Shown here in pieces: positions 59,543 to 64,000 of a DNA stretch of 64,000 nucleotides. The position numbers and the translations under genes are program-made. The notes beneath the pieces are model-generated. The model was not told where the DNA came from. It was given only the letters and a program-made list of their open reading frames with translations, and made no database searches. The first letter of the stretch is position 1; every line of letters starts with the position of its first letter. The stretch is from Sphingobacteriaceae bacterium. GTDB lineage: Bacteria > Bacteroidota > Bacteroidia > Sphingobacteriales > Sphingobacteriaceae. The stretch lies in NCBI GenBank assembly GCA_947458875.1, contig CANGZD010000004.1:62001-126000 (forward strand), in the 5' to 3' direction.

Positions 59543-60460
59543 ATGGAAACTCAAGAAACAACCCAATCAGTTAAGAAAGACAACAATAAAATTTATTTGT
59601 TGCTGATTGTGGTACTTGCATTATTTACCACCAACGCCATCCTTTTCTTCAGAAATAAAAACGCCCAGGAGCAGGTGGTACAATTAGGTGATGAGAAAGC
59701 ACTTATGCAAAAGGAGTTGGATAAAGTGGAGGCGGAGCTGGATAAAGTGAACAATGATTATACTTTATTAAATGAGCAGCTGCAGCAAAAACAAGAAGAG
59801 GCACGTCAAAAAATCAATGAATTAAGAGAAGCTCTTCGTCAAAATGAGTTAACCAAACGAGAACTGACAGCTGCTCAACAAGAAGTAAAAGAACTTCGCG
59901 ATTTCGTAAACAAGTATTTAGCAGAAATTGAAGAATTAAAGAAACAGAACTCAGGTTTAATTGTACAAAGAGACAGTTTGCAGACTGCTTATCGGACCGA
60001 GAACGAAAGAGCAACCAATCTGGAGCAGCAAAATAAAGAATTAGATAAGAAAGTGAGAACGGCTGCTGCGCTAAAAATAGCTTACCTTAAGATCAATCCG
60101 ATCAAGATCAGGTCTAACGGCAGAGCCAGCAACACCAGCCGTGCAGCCACCGCTCAGCAACTCAAAATCAGTTTCAAACTGCAGCAAAATGATTTTGCAG
60201 AACGCGGTTTACATACGGTTTATTTAAGGATTATGGATCCAAACGGAAACCTGATTTTGACCGAAACCGGTAACATGTCTCTCATTAGTGGTGAAGAACT
60301 TCCATACTCTTACAAATCGGCGATTGATTTTGTGAACGATAGCAATAAAATAAACACCATTATTTGGGCCAATAAAGGAGCATTTAGTAAAGGGGTTTAT
60401 GATATTGTGCTTTATGCCGATGGTTTTGTAATTGGATCGGGAAAAGTGACACTGAAATAG
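59543..60460 (+). CDS. Membrane-anchored coiled-coil protein with C-terminal beta-rich domain, uncharacterised
   Basis: N-terminal TM (IYLLLIVVLALFTTNAILFF), long heptad-rich region, then ISFKLQQNDFAERGLHTVYLRIMDPNGNLI...VLYADGFVIGSGKVTLK. Confidence 0.75.
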   Translation: METQETTQSVKKDNNKIYLLLIVVLALFTTNAILFFRNKNAQEQVVQLGDEKALMQKELDKVEAELDKVNNDYTLLNEQLQQKQEEARQKINELREALRQNELTKRELTAAQQEVKELRDFVNKYLAEIEELKKQNSGLIVQRDSLQTAYRTENERATNLEQQNKELDKKVRTAAALKIAYLKINPIKIRSNGRASNTSRAATAQQLKISFKLQQNDFAERGLHTVYLRIMDPNGNLILTETGNMSLISGEELPYSYKSAIDFVNDSNKINTIIWANKGAFSKGVYDIVLYADGFVIGSGKVTLK

Positions 60461-60464
60461 TTCC

Positions 60465-61385
60465 TCAAATTTGCAGAATGGGGATGCTGATGTGAAAATT
60501 TGCCCCCTTTCCGCTGGTGTTTTCGAAATGTATGGTACCGCCTATGCTGAGTAAGCTTTGTTTCACAAAAGTCAGCCCCAGGCCGCTGCCAGATGTTTTA
60601 ATGGTAAAGCCCGGAACAAAGATTTGTGCTATAAATTCATCGGGAATCCCACAGCCATTGTCTTGAATATCTATATGGGCCCAATGCTCATCTCGATTTA
60701 GGCGGAACACTATTTCTCCAGAACTGGGTTCTTGGATGGCTTCAATTGCGTTGTTGATCAAATTATTGAAAGATCTGATCAAAAAATTCTGATCAGCCTT
60801 TATCCAAACCGGATCTTCTTCAATTGTTTCATAGCTGATTTTTATATCATTAGCACTCATATAAATGGCTGTCAGTTTTTTGAGTAATTCATTCAGATCA
60901 ATCGGTTCTAAAACCATCTCTGGCATTTTAGCAAAATTGGAAAACTCAGATACGATATTGGAGATGATTTCTACCTGCTCAATAAACGAATCGGTAAATC
61001 GCACAAATTTCTCGTCAAAATCTGGGTCTTTGGCCTCCCATGATTTTTTTAAGAGTTGTATCCCCAGTTTAAGAGGCGTAAGTGGATTTTTGATTTCATG
61101 TGCAACCATTTTGGCCATTTCTCTCCAGGCGGTCTCTCTTTCCACTTGTGCTAATTTACGGGTATTCTCTTTCAAGTTGCTGATACTTTTTTGGTACTCT
61201 TCTATAAGTCTTATCAGCTCCATCTTGTTTTTCCATTCAGCAGTATGACGATTTATCGGCTCAGCAGGGCTGCCCAATTTTTTAGGGGTTAAAAGTTTGA
61301 AGAGAAGAAAAACTATCAGGAATATGGCGGATGAAATTCCGATTAAAACCAACCAGTTATGTTGAACGTAAAAAAATAAATTCAT
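60465..61385 (-). CDS. Sensor histidine kinase (NtrY-like), short form with a single N-terminal TM
   Basis: REMAKMVAHEIKNPLTPLKLGIQLLKK (H box), NNLINNAIEAI (N box), DNGCGIP, TSGSGLGLTFVKQ. Confidence 0.9.
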   Translation of the reverse strand: MNLFFYVQHNWLVLIGISSAIFLIVFLLFKLLTPKKLGSPAEPINRHTAEWKNKMELIRLIEEYQKSISNLKENTRKLAQVERETAWREMAKMVAHEIKNPLTPLKLGIQLLKKSWEAKDPDFDEKFVRFTDSFIEQVEIISNIVSEFSNFAKMPEMVLEPIDLNELLKKLTAIYMSANDIKISYETIEEDPVWIKADQNFLIRSFNNLINNAIEAIQEPSSGEIVFRLNRDEHWAHIDIQDNGCGIPDEFIAQIFVPGFTIKTSGSGLGLTFVKQSLLSIGGTIHFENTSGKGANFHISIPILQI

Positions 61386-61484
61386 TCACAGAGGAGCCGA
61401 ATATCTATAACGAAGGATATTAGAAAAAAATATCTCGCCGAAATATTCAACTCCCATCAAGCACGGATGCTTTGTGAAGACGAT

Positions 61485-62369
61485 TTAAGAAACTGTAGCG
61501 CTGAAGGTTTCTACCGAGCGGTCTACCTTTTTCACCAAGCCTTGTAATACGGTACCCGGTCCTACTTCGGTAAACGAAGTAGCGCCGTTAGCTAACATGT
61601 TTTGTACGGTTTGGGTCCAGCGTACAGCGCCAGTGAGTTGTGCAATTAAATTGGTTTTGATGGTGGCCGGATCGGTATAAGGCAGGGCATCAATGTTTTG
61701 ATAAATAGGGCAAATGGGCGAGCTGATATTGGTTGACTCGATAGCGCTTTGTAATTCGGCACGGGCCGATTCCATTAAAGGAGAGTGGAAGGCGCCACCC
61801 ACATTTAATTTCAACGCTCTTTTGGCGCCGGCTTGGCTTAACAATTCACACGCCTGATCAATACCGGCTATGCTGCCCGAAATAACCAACTGGCCAGGAC
61901 AATTATAGTTGGCGGGTACCACCACTTCTTTAACCTGGGCACAAATCTCTTCTACCACCTGGTCGTCTAAGCCCAAAATGGCAGCCATGGTTGAGGCTTG
62001 TTTTTCACAGGCTTTTTGCATGGCATTGGCACGTGCAGCAACTAAACGTAAGCCATCTTCAAAAGACAATGCGCCTGCTGCTACAAGGGCCGAAAATTCT
62101 CCAAGGCTGTGTCCGGCCACCATATCGGGTTTAAACTCATTCCCCAATACTTTTGCTAGGATAACCGAGTGTAAGAAAATAGCAGGCTGGGTTACATTGG
62201 TTTGTTTTAAATCCTCATCCGTTCCCTCAAACATAATATCGGTGATGCGGAAACCTAATATTTCATTGGCCTTTTCAAATAATGATTTGGCTTCTGAAGA
62301 TTGTTCATAAAGCTCTTTCCCCATTCCAACAAATTGCGCACCCTGTCCCGGAAAAACGTATGCCTTCAT
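61485..62369 (-). CDS. fabD: Malonyl CoA-acyl carrier protein transacylase
   Basis: YVFPGQGAQFVGMGKELYEQ, MVAGHSLGEFSALVAAGAL (GHSLGE), GGAFHSPLMESA. Confidence 0.97.
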   Translation of the reverse strand: MKAYVFPGQGAQFVGMGKELYEQSSEAKSLFEKANEILGFRITDIMFEGTDEDLKQTNVTQPAIFLHSVILAKVLGNEFKPDMVAGHSLGEFSALVAAGALSFEDGLRLVAARANAMQKACEKQASTMAAILGLDDQVVEEICAQVKEVVVPANYNCPGQLVISGSIAGIDQACELLSQAGAKRALKLNVGGAFHSPLMESARAELQSAIESTNISSPICPIYQNIDALPYTDPATIKTNLIAQLTGAVRWTQTVQNMLANGATSFTEVGPGTVLQGLVKKVDRSVETFSATVS

Positions 62370-62376
62370 ATCAATA

Positions 62377-63018
62377 CTAATCTAAGCTACTACTAATTAA
62401 TTTTAAAAACTCCGCCCTAGTCCTGTCGTTTACAAATTCACCGGTAAAAGCAGAAGTAGTGGTTACTGAATTTTGCTTTTGTACCCCACGCATCGACATG
62501 CATAAATGCTTACACTCAATCACCACCGCTACCCCTGCCGGATCTAAAGTATCCTGAATACAATCCCTGATTTCGTTGGTTAATCTTTCTTGTACCTGTA
62601 AACGACGTGCAAAAGCATCTACCACTCTTGGAATTTTACTCAAACCTACGATATGTCCATTCGGAATATAGGCAATGTGTGCCTTCCCAAAAAAAGGCAG
62701 CAAGTGGTGCTCACACATAGAGAACACCTCAATGTCTTTAACTACTACCATTTGACTATACTCTTCTTTAAACATGGCACTTTTCAAAATCTCATCAGGT
62801 TTTACATCGTAACCATGTGTCAAATATTGTAGCGCTTTTGCAACCCTTTCCGGGGTTTTAAGCAATCCCTCCCTCGTTGGATCTTCACCCAGCTCAGGAA
62901 GAATTTCAGCATAGTGCTTAGCAATTCGCTGTATTTTTTCTTCATTATAACGATCAACTTTCATATAGCCGACAGTTTCATTTTCTTCATCTAAATGAAG
63001 GTGTTGAATGGGTTCCAT
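62377..63018 (-). CDS. folE: GTP cyclohydrolase I
   Basis: [80 protein letters not shown]. Confidence 0.98.
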   Translation of the reverse strand: MEPIQHLHLDEENETVGYMKVDRYNEEKIQRIAKHYAEILPELGEDPTREGLLKTPERVAKALQYLTHGYDVKPDEILKSAMFKEEYSQMVVVKDIEVFSMCEHHLLPFFGKAHIAYIPNGHIVGLSKIPRVVDAFARRLQVQERLTNEIRDCIQDTLDPAGVAVVIECKHLCMSMRGVQKQNSVTTTSAFTGEFVNDRTRAEFLKLISSSLD

Positions 63019-63038
63019 TTGGAGGGTTTTAGGGTTTT

Positions 63039-63449
63039 TTAGCCGAAATATTCGACAAAATTATTTTCAGTTTCGTAAAGCTTAATAGCATGCAGCTGAG
63101 CACCATGTTTTGCGATGGGCTGGTGAAGCTGATCCCAAATAGCAACAGCCAGTATTTCGGTAGATGCCAATTTGTTTTTCATAAAATCCACATCGAGGTT
63201 GATGTTTTTATGATCCAGCTTATCAATCACTTCTTCTAAAATGATGCTTTTTAATTCTTTCAGATCGATTACAAATCCTGTTTCTGGATTGATTTCTCCC
63301 TTAATGGTGACAAATAATTCATAATTGTGCCCATGCCAGTTAGGGTTAGCACATTTTCCAAAAGTTTCCTTGTTTTTATCAGCACTCCAATCCTCTCTGA
63401 AAAGCTTATGGGCTGCATTAAATCGTTCTCTACGGGTGATATAAATCAT
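63039..63449 (-). CDS. 6-pyruvoyltetrahydropterin synthase / QueD family protein (PTPS-like)
   Basis: [87 protein letters not shown]. Confidence 0.93.
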   Translation of the reverse strand: MIYITRRERFNAAHKLFREDWSADKNKETFGKCANPNWHGHNYELFVTIKGEINPETGFVIDLKELKSIILEEVIDKLDHKNINLDVDFMKNKLASTEILAVAIWDQLHQPIAKHGAQLHAIKLYETENNFVEYFG

Positions 63450-63517
63450 TTCAACATCAAATTAGCTTACAAATATAAGTTAAACTCTCCTAAGCATGGC
63501 AAATTACAGCTAATGCG

Positions 63518-63525
63518 TACCTTTG
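63518..63525 (+). promoter_or_regulatory. Candidate Bacteroidota -7 element (TACCTTTG) just before mqnB
   Basis: Matches TAnnTTTG, ending 4 nt before the ATG. Confidence 0.4.
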
Positions 63526-63528
63526 AAT

Positions 63529-64000
63529 ATGAATATCCTACTGGTTGCAGCTACCAAATCTGAAGTAGAACCCTTACTGAAAGAATTTGCCAAAGACCCT
63601 GCTGAGGCTGGCTTCAATTTAGGTCGATTAAAGGTCAAATGCCTCATTAGCGGCGTTGGTATGTTTGCTACCACCTTCGCAATGGCTAAGGAACTAAGTA
63701 ATCACCAGTATGATTTGGCCATTAATGCCGGTATTGCTGGCAGCTTTGATCGTCATTTTACCCTCGGACAAGTTTTACACGTTACTGACGATACCTTTGC
63801 TGATTTCGGGGTAGAGGATGGGGATCAATTCATCAGCATGAATGATCTGGGATTAGCACGGAACCAGTATAATCCAATTGATCCGAATTTTAAATCTTCT
63901 TCCTTAGATCGCCTCTTAAAAGCTCGAGCCATCACTGTGAATAAGGTTCATGGAAATGAAAAGAGCATTGCCGCTACTGCGTCCAGCTTAAACCCGCAGC
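63529..64000 (+). CDS. mqnB: Futalosine hydrolase, partial (3' end beyond window)
   Basis: Translation MNILLVAATKSEVEPLLKEFAKDP...VKCLISGVGMFATTFAMAKEL...DLAINAGIAGSFDRHFTLGQVLHVTDDTFADFGVEDGDQF; not in the ORF track because it is open at the edge. Confidence 0.88.
   Translation, partial: MNILLVAATKSEVEPLLKEFAKDPAEAGFNLGRLKVKCLISGVGMFATTFAMAKELSNHQYDLAINAGIAGSFDRHFTLGQVLHVTDDTFADFGVEDGDQFISMNDLGLARNQYNPIDPNFKSSSLDRLLKARAITVNKVHGNEKSIAATASSLNPQ

Noticed and set aside
61909-62310. 133-aa plus-strand ORF
   Set aside because: Antisense within fabD; composition is a codon-bias artefact.
1-64000. CRISPR array, transposon, prophage or toxin-antitoxin/defence island
   Set aside because: No regularly spaced identical repeats, transposase, integrase, phage structural or recognisable defence motifs were seen in the window.

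Overview
The window looks like chromosomal core sequence from a Bacteroidota genome, probably Sphingobacteriales-like. Supporting evidence: PorX, a T9SS C-terminal sorting domain, a fused LpxC-FabZ, TAnnTTTG promoter elements and the futalosine pathway gene mqnB. I support about 65 protein-coding genes, of which two (cdsA and mqnB) run off the window edges, plus one tRNA-Pro(GGG) and several bidirectional hairpin terminators. Functional blocks: NAD synthesis (nadA/nadB), histidine utilisation (hutU, hutI, hutG, hutH), lipid A synthesis (lpxD, lpxC-fabZ, lpxA), the T9SS regulator porX, pterin genes (folE plus a PTPS-like gene), and many secreted peptidases. I saw no CRISPR array, transposase, prophage or obvious defence island. 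The strongest non-gene signal is a pair of 16-bp parS-like sites (TGTTCCACGTGGAACC and TGTTTCACGTGGAACA), with centres 55 bp apart, beside the mnmG start codon. One of them lies inside the 3' end of a small membrane-protein gene, and no parAB is present in the window. Other items worth checking: a partial duplication of the tRNA-Pro 3' end with its flank, a porX/HD-phosphohydrolase divergent pair with a palindrome between them, an EF-P lacking the canonical tip lysine, a cysteine-less thioredoxin-fold protein, a sensor-less NtrY-like kinase, and several conserved-looking unknowns. No completely new multi-gene system is evident. All family calls are from reading motifs by eye, without database searches.
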